Assembly (NCBI GenBank): GCA_032622095.1
Contig: CP136067.1
Location: 41,523,549 to 41,587,548, forward strand
Origin: Siphonodentalium dalli
Lineage: Eukaryota; Mollusca; Scaphopoda; Gadilida; Siphonodentaliidae
Reading direction: 5' to 3'
DNA length: 64,000 nucleotides
Made by a program: the position numbers and the translations under genes. Below the pieces are notes generated by a model. The model did not search any database. It was not told where the DNA came from and saw only the letters and a program-made list of their open reading frames with translations. This document shows, in pieces, positions 34,091 to 45,259 of this stretch (position 1 is the first letter of the stretch; the number at the start of each line of letters is the position of its first letter).

Positions 34091-34157
34091 ATGGCTCTGA
34101 CGAACTTATCCTCTGCTGCTAGTTTGACTGTTATAGTTTTGTTATGTTTGAATCCAG
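34091..34157 (+). CDS. Candidate first coding exon encoding a signal peptide
   Basis: ATG at 34091 with G at +4 opens 22 codons plus one base: a short polar N-region, then SLTVIVLLCL, a typical hydrophobic core, then NPG. The exon ends at a strong donor, CAG|GTGAGT (34157/34158), in phase 1, the common phase for signal-peptide exons of secreted and receptor proteins. A possible second exon starts at 34441 after TTTTTTTTTATAG and stays open in the compatible phase for about 41 codons to a TAG, but it is not recognisable. An upstream out-of-frame ATG sits four bases before. The downstream gene identity is unknown. Confidence 0.3.
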
Positions 34158-35814
34158 GTGAGTGAAGATACTTTAACATTGCATCACGATTGCGCTCTAT
34201 TTTAGTTTATAGACGAGACACGAATTATTTGTTTTATATGAAACTTGTACTGGGCTACTGGCACATTGTTTGGCACTTTTGTCTCCGTCACTGCATGTTC
34301 ATGTTCTTGTCACGACGTCACGCTTACGCAGGTAATAGACCTTGGTATGGGGCATATAGCTGGCGCCAGTCTTTGGTAAATCGTCAACATTACAACCAAA
34401 ATATACATAGGCACAAGTTTGAATAAGTTTTTTTTTATAGGCAACACTAGTCATTTTTTCGTTAGGGTTTCTTGTTTTGGACAATATACCTATTGGGGGA
34501 TTAGTTTTTGTCAATTTATTTCTCGAAAAAGAAACTTCCTGGTCTTCAAGTTAAAACATGTTTAGCTCAACTTAACAACAACAAGATTGGTGTTTTTTTC
34601 CATTGATTGTCCGTCCGTGCGTATATGAGTCCGTCAACAATTTCCTTTGGCCACAATCCTCATCCGCTTACCACCAAACTGCTTATATATATATATAGGT
34701 TTGATGTGGTGCCCTCTAGATGGGAGTTATCGTTTTTTGTTGAAAAATATGGTCACCAGCAGCCATTTTGAATTTATAATTTGAATCAATCGGCAAACTC
34801 CACGGCCTACGTTAAATTTTATCGAACAAATGTTTTTAACATTTACAGACATGTTTAGGATCACGTCTAGATGAGAGCTATCGATTCTGAACGAGTTTCG
34901 ATAAAAAAAATGACCGGCAGCAGGCACATCTGTTTTCACTCTTTGCCTGGCTACATATACAACAACCGTTTAACCCGATTGATTCCAAACGGGTATCCTT
35001 TAGGTGGGAGCTGTCGAACTTGAACAATTTTTTATCGAAAACCTAAATTTCTTCGCACGCCTTACAACCAACATTTTGCCAATGATTCATCCCAAACTCC
35101 AAATGAATATTATGGGTGTCCTCGAGATGGGAGCTAGAAAAATAGTTATTTATTGGATAAATGTCTTTACAAAATACACGCATCCTTAGCAAACAATAAT
35201 TTCACGCGAAGAAAAAACAAACAACAACAACCAATATTCCATATGGTTGCGCGTGTTGAAACCATTGCTATACATGTAAGTCAAAAACTGATACAGCGAT
35301 TTGTCAACTAAATTAACTAACTGTGTCTATGATTAAGTTCAATTTGTTAAGTTTGAATGTGGTTTTCAGAATATATTTCAAAGTGTTTACCTTGTCCAAT
35401 GTTTACTGTAACGTTTTGATTAAACTTTGGTATATTATTGGTCTAATTGGACTTTTATGGGTAAATTCCACTGACACAGTAATATTTACATAACGACGGT
35501 TCTGACATGCGAAATCTCATTATTGGAGAGTCATCAATAATGAACATAAGAGTCATTCTAATCAATCAATATGCTGTTCGTGTACTGGTTGGTGATAGTT
35601 GTATTATAGTACCTAATATCACATTAACCCACCACGAAGGCATCGTGTCCCTTTAAGAACGACGTTAAGGTCGAGGTGTAAGCTCTCTATCCGTTTCTGG
35701 TTATATAACACTGACAGTTTCGTTGACTAAAACGTGTACTCAACAAATCCATTGATCATCTGTTGGGCGAATTTTTACAAAAAAACTCAAATTACAACAG
35801 TGTACATCTAAGGG
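34158..35814. other. Unassigned, with a degenerate ~135-150-bp repeat (four units)
   Basis: Units are marked by CTAGATGGGAGTTATCG-type words near 34717, 34866, 34999 and 35120, each followed by a TTGA/TTTTTATCGA part. No exon beyond the weak 34441 candidate is supported. Confidence 0.45.
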
Positions 35815-35901
35815 TGGTCATTTCGAGATGTATAATATACGTTGTCCCACCATTTTGAGATGTATAATATGCATTGCCCCACAATTTTGAGATATATAAT
35901 A
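35815..35901. repeat. 31-bp minisatellite, left part
   Basis: About three units of CATTTCGAGATGTATAATAT plus ACGTTGTCCCAC. The array breaks exactly at the Helitron terminus (35902) and resumes at about 39125, so the mobile element landed inside it. Confidence 0.85.
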
Positions 35902-38900
35902 CTAGCAGATTAGCCCGCCACTGGCGGGATTGGTCCCATGGCTTTGGTCGATCCATTAATTTTTGTTTTTCAAGGTAACCCCGTACAGGCACGCCGACAG
36001 CTAGTCCAACAAATTAGACTATTCGGATTAATACATATTTTAATATTTGGACATTTACGATTGTATTACTCCTTATAGTCTAATAAAACAGCTGAAAACC
36101 AAGATTGCAAAATTTTTTAAGCAGGTCAACACCAGTGACCACCGATATAACCCCTTCAAAATACCATTCTATCTGAAATTTTCTACAAATACATGAGTCT
36201 TACCTGTAGCGGAGATAGTATTCTTTATGTTCAAACATAGATTGTGATATAAACGTTGTCAGAATTACAGATTTGTTAGTTTAATCTCGGAGTCGAAAAC
36301 ATATCACTATTTTCAAATACAGACGATAATGATGACGTCACGCTTCTAAAATAAAGGCCACACAAATTAATTACTCGTGAAAATCAATATATGCCGTGCA
36401 GATATGGAAATATCAACTGGGTCAATTTGTTGGCATTTATAGATAGCACATTAGCGCCAAATGTTGTTTGTCTGATAAATAACAATAATAAGGGTCTGTT
36501 CGTCCGGTTTTGTTGACATTTTCATCATAGAAGTGTTCTTATAAAAATTATACCATTGATATTTTTGTACCAAAAATAAAGATGCCTTTTCTTAAGTAAA
36601 CAATATTTGAAGGGATATGGAAATTATTTTATAAGTTCTGAAATTCAAATTGATTAACCGGTTAACCGGATGCTTGGTCTTTCAAGCTTTCCGGTATGTC
36701 AAGATTCGACGAGAGTATGATATTCGTGGGTAATAGTTATTATTATTAGTCACTTATGTGGATTATATTCGTATTCCTGTGGATTTTCGTGTAAGTAAAT
36801 CAGTTGTAATCGATGAATTCAACGACCACCTGCCCCATGAAATGTTCACAAGTCAAAAACTATGACCAAATTGTCACCAAAAGCCGGATTATATAGGTCT
36901 ATGTTCGATATTTTGGCATAAAACCAACACATTTCTAGTGATAAACAGATTAACTGAAACGGCACTTCGACTATATTTTCGTTTGCCTGTTTATAATCGA
37001 CATCGAGAAAAAAAACCTGCCGTTACGATGGTTACCGATTATTACCGCTTTTTCCAGTAAAATGAGATAACGGTAAATCAACGTTCAAATAAACAGTTGT
37101 GTTAATGTTTTCTACAGTAGTAATGGTAAGTATGGTCATCCTATTATATGTTTAAAATAATATATGGTCATTAATACGGCGAATATGTGTACGTGTTTAA
37201 ACGTATATTGTAAAACTTGGAGATAAATTGAAGTATGTACCTGTACATACGCTACCGTACCGAAAATAGTTGCCTGACTGTGTTAAATTGGAAATTACAC
37301 AATTGGCAATAGACCCGCCTACATATAATATTATTATTGATACGGAAAACCTAAACATGCCTTAGCGCGCCGCACACGCGTACGATGCGATATATATTGT
37401 ACGACAAATATCGGGCACCGGTTAAGCCTATATTGTAGGCTATATATATAGGTAAAATCGTAGCTTGTGCGGTGGAAAATCGCAGGACATTTTGACGCAC
37501 GATCGGCCTCGCAAAGAATCGAATAATTTTGATTTTCTACGATCGAGTCGTACTATTTATTGGAGGTAGCCAATCATATTCAGTCGCTCGACTAAAATCG
37601 TACCTGTGGCGGGCACTGGCGGCTACAAATTATATAGAATAATTGAACTCGTATACATATATGCATTTTCGTAGCTGTGTCATTCTCAATTATCAAAGCG
37701 AAGCTCGTTTTTATATGTATAAAATACAAGACCACGTGGCAGCGAATATATTCCCATCCGGTAACAAATTGCGCCCAAAATTGCATTTAGACGTCTGCTA
37801 TGAAACTTCTAGCAATTTCGACGACGATGCTATATAATGTGTGTGTTTATATATATCTCGATTTATCACTACAAATTTCACATTATATATATGACCACAG
37901 TAATACTCGCATATCAAAACAAATTCAACATGTTAGGCACAAACTTTCCAATTGTTGAAACTGAAGGCCTACTTGACACCCATCCACTATAGCTTTCCTT
38001 GCGTTTTTGTACTGTATGTGGCTTGACAGCCAGTTAGCGTTTTTATCTAGCGTTTATTACATATATACTTAATATATAGATGTGAACAAAAATCATTCAC
38101 TCCGAAAAATTATAAGGATATAGATCCAATAATGTCTATAAAAATCAGCCTGCTCCTACGTGGTCTGGAACAATGAAACTGCGAAATAAGTTTGGTGTGG
38201 CCTAAAATTTTTCCATGATTTCTGTTCCTTTACGCATGCGCGTAATCTCAATACCGCGCGTAATCCTTACGCAGACGATGTTGATATTTCTGACGTGTGT
38301 ATTCTGATCAAATTTTAATGGATTAATAGTGACAAAAAATATTCTAGTTAGTTCAGTCATGATACTAAACATTCCAACAACAGGTATGTGTTTTTTATTC
38401 ATGGTTTTATTTGTGTCATTGGACGTGAACAGTGTAAGTTAAAGGGGCATGCCCTTGCCATGTAAAATAAGTGGCTTCGCAGCGTTCCTATTTTTCACGC
38501 CTAGTATTAGACTGAAGGATTAAATGGTCCATAAATGTCCAAATATTAAAATTCCAATTAATCCGAAAGTCTAATTTGTTGGACTAGCCGACAGCATGCT
38601 ATCATTTGCGGGTACCCGTTTCAAGGTAATGTTGGGTGGACAAAATAACCCGACAAAAATATTCCCCGTCCCGAGTTTACCATACATAACAAATTTCACG
38701 TGGATGTCACCGCTGACGACCGAGATATCGCCCAAGATAATTTGTGGGTACCCGTTTCAAGGTCAAGGTCACATCAGGCGGACAAACTGACCTGACGAAA
38801 ATCTCCCCCGTCCATTGGAAGCCATAAGTACGAAAGTCTCGATATCCCCAGTTTCCGAGACGGTCGATTGAGCCGTATCTATACTCGTGTATATAAACGC

Positions 38901-39095
38901 TCTTTAACAACGACACCGCATATACGAACGCTCCTTAATCATTAACCCACCAATTCCAACGACGGTGGCAGGCCGAAGGGTGAAGAGGTGCTCGGACGTT
39001 CTCTGAAGCGGTGCGATGGCACTTCTCGTGACTTTTTACCCTTAGATAGTTTGGGCTCAATCGGTCGAGCCGTTTTCGAGTCTATAAAGGATATA
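35902..39095 (-). mobile_element. Helitron (second family), minus strand, interrupted by a TIR transposon
   Basis: On the minus strand the 3' end reads CCCGCCAGTGGCGGG hairpin (35914-35928), a short spacer, and CTAG (35902-35905) followed by host T. The right part, 38588-39095, carries TGACCTTGACCTTGAAACGG and, near the 5' end, GACTCGAAAACGGCTCGACC, as in the Helitron at 14785-15410. Without the insert at 36001-38587 the element is about 600 bp, close to that relative's 626 bp. The 5' limit (a TC within about 39085-39100) is approximate. Confidence 0.75.
36001..38587. mobile_element. 2.6-kb non-autonomous TIR transposon, 7-8-bp target duplication
   Basis: Ends CTAGTCCAACAAATTAGACT and its complement continue as ~60-bp imperfect TIRs, including ATTTGGACATTTA. 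CCGACAG precedes (35994-36000) and follows (38588-38594) the element; an eighth base G also matches if one terminal base is shared. Such duplications fit hAT or a related superfamily, which is inference. The interior shows no transposase: the longest frames are about 65 codons and overlap on opposite strands. It sits inside the minus-strand Helitron. Confidence 0.82.
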
Positions 39096-39124
39096 TACAT
39101 ATACGGAAGTCTCAAAATATATGG

Positions 39125-39372
39125 TAAAATACGTTGTACCATCATTTCGAGATGTATAATATACATTGCCCCACAATTTCGAGATGTATAATATATACGT
39201 TGTCCCACCATTTCGAGATGTATAATATACCTTGTCCCACAATTTTGAGATGTATAATATACGTTGTCCCATCATTTCGAGATGTATAATATACGTTGTT
39301 CCACCATTACGAGATGAATAATGTACGTTGTCCCAACATTTCCAGATGTATAATATATACGTTGTCCCACCA
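39125..39372. repeat. 31-bp minisatellite, right part
   Basis: About eight units of TTTCGAGATGTATAATATAC and GTTGTCCCACCA. Together with 35815-35901 it is one array split by the Helitron. Frames across it are repeat by-products. Confidence 0.88.
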
Positions 39373-40500
39373 CGACCGATAGCTACATGTATATTTACTA
39401 TATTAGAACTTCATCACAACATTCGATATAGTAAAAATTAGGAAAATCAGGGTCTATTTCCATGGACACCACAGGCAATCCAGATATTAACCAACAGAAT
39501 CAGTGTATATTTCTTTATTTTTTTTCAAATATTTCAGAGGACCGTTATCGGAATTGGGAATTTGATTAATTTCCTGATATTTCCAATTCAGTCGCTGATT
39601 ATTGATGTATCATCTGGTTCAGTTTCAAGACTACTTCCACATATTATTAGCCGACAGCCTTATTCACATTTTCCCGAAAACTGATGACTGCTGAACGCTA
39701 ACTACATGTCTAGTCAGATAATCGAATGTTGTGAACAATCACTCGGTTGTTGGGCGATCTAACTTACACAGTTGAGTTTAAAGATAACTCAACTCGTTGT
39801 GTAGAACTAGTTACTTCAACACTATAAAATGTTGAGTACAATTTTAGTTTATGCTACTACATGCAGCTACGTAAAACGTGGACCACCTCCTGATTAAGAC
39901 ACAGACTCCTGGAAAATACCAGATATACCAATGTGTACACTACCAGTGACAAGGTTCACAAGTCCGATTTTGGGAAAAACACACCATCTATCATATTCCC
40001 CATAGATACTCAAAATCATTTCATATCAGACACAATATGTTTCAATGTGTCTCATTGGCCTTGCAATTTCCTTTGTTTCCATGTATAAATCGATAGTATC
40101 AAACGACGAGAAGTCGTGATATCGTACCAAAAATCTTTATTCGTCAATCTGGGTGTCCGCCTAGTATCCACAATAATTAAAAAAATTGTCAAATCAGCCA
40201 AAACATCCCACAGTGTATGTTTTAGGGCGTAAAATGTTCGTTTGATATATAATTTGAAGCGAAGTCGACATATCGTACATGGAATTCGACAATTCTGCGA
40301 TTGTGGTCGCAATCAACATATTGCTATCCGTGTATAGTCAGTATTTACCGGACACCCATGTAGAGCTTGAGCTGCATGTAGACCCCCCTCCCCCCTATGC
40401 GGATTTTTGGTGGTTATGATATCTTTGTAGAACTATATCAGTCCTTCAATTTGCCGGTTGTTTGCCATCTGGCGATGGGGGCTTTATAGAGTTATCGGTC
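39373..40500. other. No gene recognised
   Basis: A strong-looking acceptor, TTTCAAATATTTCAG (ending near 39536), is followed by about 48 open codons with a hydrophobic stretch, but no donor, homology or partner exon supports it. Near 40385 there is a C-rich tract. Nothing else is identified. Confidence 0.35.
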
Positions 40501-41690
40501 TTTGAATCCAAGATGGCCGCCAACGTTGAATATCTAACCAGGTCAATTTCAATTCGCAATTAATCAGGAAGTTTATGAGGTATTACGTCGTGCGATATGC
40601 CATTCTATTGATAATTGAGTACTCCTTATCAATTTGTAGGAATAAATTTCATATATTTAAAATGGCTGCCAAAATGGCCACCGGAAGTGGAAAATGTGAC
40701 ACTTTTTCACTAATATCTTCTATATCAGTTTCTGCTGTTTAGAACTGATTGAGAATTGTGACTTTATTTTGTATTGTTTATATTAACTGATCATTGGGGC
40801 AATGAAATAAGAAATTCTTTGGGTCCTAGGCCCTTCCGATCCCTAAAAAATTTGACTTTACGGAAGCGGTATAAAATTTTCACAAAAAAAATCACAATTG
40901 GGATTCTAGTCACATTTCAACAAGGAATGAGCAGAACTGTGTTATGTAAGTGAGACATACCATTACCCGTGAATATTCCAAGTCATTGGAACCAAAATTG
41001 TTACTTTGGATCAAAATGGCTTCCAAAATGGCCGCCAAAATATGGAAAATTGTAAATATTGTAAATATATTTGCCCAGCGTTCACTGCAATCGCTTACAA
41101 TCTGTGGTTGATGAAGTAAATTGGCTATTCTGCCTTATATCCATTGAAAACTAACATGTCTGATTCACCTTGGTTAAGTTTTAGTATTGTAACCACTGAC
41201 ATTACCAGAAATATTGGATTTTACTCTCACACACTTGACATAAATATCGGCAAAAATTCACTTTTCATGTTTTGATCATTTTTATTGAAAGTAAACTGTA
41301 ACTAACTTTGATATGAACGGTGTTTATCGTTTTGGTCTAATGTAAATGTGTCACACTAAGGTCATTATAGAGAAAATTACTCAAGATGACTTCCCAAATG
41401 GCAACCAACTTGGGTAAAAAGTTCATTGTTCACATATATCCGCAACATTATTGTCTGCTGTTCCGAAAAGTTAGCAAATTGTAACTTACTTGGTTATTAT
41501 GCATGTTAGGTAATCAACTGACAACTAAATATTAGTGGCTGTCCCGGTTCCTTATGGGGCATGACAAATTCATTTTAAAGTTGCTTATGGAATTTTGCCG
41601 AAAACCTCTTTTGGGATTCTGGCCACTTTGAATCTTTGAAACGGAACTAAGATGAACCATAATCTGTGGTGACTATTCTGGCTATTTTGA
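40501..41690 (+). repeat. Left ~1.2-kb arm of a giant inverted repeat
   Basis: Runs TTTGAATCCAAGATGGCCGC to about AACGGAACTAAGATGAACCA. It is the diverged reverse complement of 45260-46450. Shared blocks in order include TTTATGAGGTATTACGTCGT, AAATGGCCACCGGAAG, TCAGTTTCTGCTGTTT, GCGGTATAAAATTT, ACATTACCAGAAATATTGGA and TGGGATTCTGGCCA. Several AAAATGGCCGCCAAAATGG words resemble YY1 sites. No coding region is recognised. Confidence 0.85.
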
Positions 41691-41739
41691 CTCATTGGGA
41701 TAAAATTGATCACCTCGATACAAGAGGGAGGTCAATATG

Positions 41740-42060
41740 GTAGCCCGTGAGTTACTGCAGGAATGTCTATATGATCGTGAGTGGGATGTCCATTGTGAGA
41801 TGTATATGTATACAAGTAGTGGCCGTATGGTAATGTGTGAGCTGAATATGTTTACATGGAGTGACTGTATGGTTGTATGGTTATGTGTGGATGTACGGGT
41901 AACACGATGTGGCTGTACGGACAATGATATTGTGTGCGGATATAACGGGAGTAGCTACAATGTCATATATGTGTTGTTTATGTATATATGGAGTGACTAT
42001 GGTCATGGGTGGGATGTATAGGTGTATATTTGGTGGCTGTATTGCCACATGTGGGTGTCC
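41740..42060 (+). repeat. 42-bp minisatellite, left part
   Basis: Degenerate units built on ATGTATACATGGAGTGACTG and TATGGTCATGGGTG. It is interrupted by the hAT element at 42069 and resumes at about 43680. Because 42 is a multiple of three, frames stay open over several units. Confidence 0.85.
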
Positions 42061-42068
42061 ATGTAGTA

Positions 42069-43666
42069 CAGGGATGGGGTAATTGTAATTTGTAATTGTA
42101 ATTGATTGTAATTAATTACATTTTTTCAAGTAATTGCATGTAATTGGTAATTGAGTTTATTCTCAATTACATGTAATTGAAAAGGATGTAATTGTAATTG
42201 TAATTAGGGTCTAATTTCAATTACTTCAAAATCACAGGTACTTGTTTCTTCTCAAAGTTCTCTTTCATGATTCATCCAATGGTTTCTTCAAATGTTTTTT
42301 TTCCAAATTTCAAAGTGTAAGACTGGTGACTGGCTATCACTATGTTGTCACAACACTGAGTTTTTATCCACTATGTCTCAATGGTGATTTCTGTTGACAC
42401 CTCCTGTTTGTTTGCTTAAACATTGGTTAACCTTTGAGGTAGAAGGCTTGTTTTGATAAATACAAAGAGAAACCAACTTCAAATAATTGACATTAGATCA
42501 CTATAATATATCACTCTTATGATCATGTTTCATTATCTCCATCTGTTATGGTATATATGCTATGGCAGAAATTCATACCAACCATTGCTAATGCTATCAA
42601 CATGTCTACAAAAAATATGGCAGCATTTTAATTTGCAGAAAGACACATCGTGTCCTATGAAAGCGAAGTGCAAACTTTACCCAACTACAATATCCAGTTC
42701 CAGAAAAGTTACCTCCAATTTTGTGACACATCTGAAGGTAAGTTTCCATTTATATGTATTAGTTTTGTTTAATTCCATTGAAATATAACTTCAGTCATAT
42801 GGTGGTATTGGTAAATGCATTGTTTCTTGTCCCTTCTAATTTGCAACTGAATGACAAAGTGGGGAAATATATCTGCCTCAATAATCCCCCAATTAGCACT
42901 GTCTAGTGGAGGCATTGTGTTACCAGTAAGCTGGTGGCCACAAAGGCTAATTAAGTTTATGACTCTAATTAACAATCAGAGTGTTGATTATCACATTGTC
43001 CTTTATAATTGGCCTGGCTGTGTGTCTGACTTACTGAGATAGTCTTATTCCCTTAATAATTAAATGATGGATACATGTGTGTTACTAAAATACTCTATTA
43101 TTTTCATTTTATAGCGAAAGCATCAAGATGTCCATGAATCCACAGTCACACAAGTACCATCAGCAATTGATCAACAACCTACTAGGATCTTTCAGTATGC
43201 AAAAACATCGGTCAAGAATGCCAAAGCATTGAAGATAGTTAGAAAAGTTCATAAATCTCTGATATCATTCCAATTTCTAGAAGATCAACCCCGACTACAA
43301 GCTGCCAATGCAACACGCTGGAATTGCCAGCTATAAATCATGATTCGCTCAGTTATACGAACACCTATACTGGACTCAGTACATTGGCTGCTCTGTACCA
43401 AGTGTGCGTCACTGTGTATTTCATCTTGCTTGTATTAAATTTATGTTTTGTTATCAAATAGAGTTTATATAAATAAAAAGTGTTCCTACTTCAATGATGT
43501 GCTGAAATGTAATTGTAATTGTAATTGAATTACATTTCAAAGTAATTGTAATTGTAATTAATTACATTGTGAAATAGATGTAATGGGAATTGTAATTGTA
43601 ATTGAAAAGTGTTGAAGTAATTGTAATTGTAATTAATTACATTCACAAGTAATTGCCCCAAGCCTG
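42069..43666 (+). mobile_element. hAT-type element with GTAATT-rich ends
   Basis: Left terminus CAGGGATGGGGTAATT and right terminus (complement) CAGGCTTGGGGCAATT are imperfect TIRs in the hAT style. Both subterminal regions are dense in GTAATTGTAATT runs (42080-42210, 43508-43655). CCATGTAG (42059-42066) and CCATGTAC (43667-43674) look like a near-8-bp target duplication, though two extra bases (TA) separate the left one from the CAG terminus. It is inserted in the 42-bp minisatellite and carries a broken BED-transposase gene. Confidence 0.8.
42519..43336 (+). pseudogene. hAT transposase remnant with BED finger and an intact intron
   Basis: Exon 1 encodes a BED-type finger: KIWQHFNL, then AKCKLYP where a second Cys (C-x2-C) is expected but Tyr is present, then TSNFVTHLK. 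A consensus donor AAG|GTAAGT follows (42737/42738). Exon 2 begins at 43115 after CATTTTATAG and restores the usual HLKRKH motif across the junction. It ends ANATRWNCQL with TAA at 43334-43336. ATRWN(S/C)QL is a hallmark of hAT transposases, where the protein should continue; after the stop, IMIRSVIRTPILDS continues in frame. The dimerisation domain and most of the RNase H-like core are missing. It is dead, through a nonsense codon, a lost Zn ligand and deletions. Confidence 0.82.
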
Positions 43667-43679
43667 CCATGTACACATC

Positions 43680-45140
43680 TGGTGTCTATATGCGATCATG
43701 GGTGGGGTATATGGATAAATAGGGAGTGGTTGGATGAATATGTGTAATGTGTATAGGTGTACATGGACTGACAGCACGGTCATGAATATACATGCCTGAG
43801 TATATCTGGGTGGTCGTTGGCGAGCGTGTTGGTATATAGGGAGTGCCGTGGTGGTAATGGGTGGGATGTATATTTATATATGTCGTGGATGTATATTGTC
43901 ATCGGTGGATGTATAGGTATACAGGGAGTAACTGTATGATCATGGATGGCGTGTATGAGTACACAGCGAGTGACTGAATTGTCATGTGTGGGGTGTATAT
44001 AAAAGTCTGGAATGTATAATTGATCATGTGTGAGAAGTATTGGTACACCTGGAAGGACTTTATTGGCATTGGTGATGTGTATATGTACACCTGGAGTGAC
44101 TCTATGGGCATGTTTGTGTTGCATATGTATATATCGAGTGGCTATATGACAATGGGTATGGTGAATAGGTATACAGGGATTGACTGTGTGGCAATTAATG
44201 AAATGAATAGGTGTACAAGGAGTGACCGTGTGATCACCAATGTGGTAAATATGTATACACGGAGTGAAATGGGTCAGGTGTAGGAGTATACCTGGTGTGC
44301 ATGTATGGTGACTCGTTATCATATGTTATGTGTACGGGTATACGCCAAGGGGTTATATGGTCATTGGGCAATGGGTATATATGTATAACACGTGTGACTA
44401 TATGACCATTGCTGAGGTGCATATGCATACCTGGAGTCACTCTATGGTTATGCGTGGTGTGTATATGCTTATCTTGAGTGGCTAATTCGCAATTGGCGTG
44501 GCGAGTAGATATGCAGGGATTGACCATATGACCAATGGTGATGTGAATATGTGTACCTGTAGTGACTGTATGATCATGAATGTGGTGAATACAGGGAGTG
44601 GCTATATGGTCATGGGTCAGGTGTAACAGTTTACATGGTGTACATGTATGTTGACCCATGACTGTGTGGGGTGTATGGTATACGCAAGTGAGGTTATATG
44701 ACCATTGGTGAGGTGCATATGTATACATGGAGCGATGCAATGGTCATGGGTGGGGTGTATATGTATACATTGAGTGGCTATTTGGCCATGGGTGTGGAAC
44801 ATAGGTACACATGGATTGACTTTATGGCCAATGGTGAGGTCAATAGGTATACAATGATTGACTGTGTGATCATGAATGAGGTGAATATGTATACATATAG
44901 TGGCGATACGATCATTGGTCAGTTGTAGGAGGTATACCTGGTGTGCATGCATTAAATTGTTATTGACATATGTATGGTCATGTGTGGTGTGCAGGGATAT
45001 ACACAAGTATGGCTGTGTGGTTATGGGTGAGGTGTATGTTTATAAAGCGAGCGACTATATTGTCATGTTTGTTGTTTATTTGTATTTGGAGTGAGTGTAT
45101 GGCCCTGGTGGGTTGTACATGTGTACATTGGGTGGCTATC
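43680..45140 (+). repeat. 42-bp minisatellite, right part, ~33 units
   Basis: Units such as GGTGTATATGTATACATGG plus AGTGACTGTATGGTCATGGG are repeated with many substitutions. On the minus strand, frames of 180, 168 and 129 codons show a 14-residue period rich in His, Pro and Thr (HTVTPC, IHHTH, HIHITN). They change frame between segments and lack coding signals, so I do not call them genes. The last part from 44797 is duplicated at 49455. Confidence 0.88.
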
Positions 45141-45259
45141 GCTTTCCACAATAACTCAATGATATGTTACTTGATATAGAGATCACACAAGAGAGTCCTC
45201 CTTGGTGGCGTGTATGCACGATGGAGGAAATGTTAAACGATTTTCCTGACAATAGTTGA

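Noticed and set aside
39525-39690. Acceptor-like TTTCAG followed by ~48 open codons
   Set aside because: No donor, partner exon or domain; polypyrimidine tracts are common in this AT-rich DNA.
43780-45006. Long minus-strand His-rich open frames as a real gene
   Set aside because: They change frame between segments and arise from a 42-bp unit; kept only as a finding.
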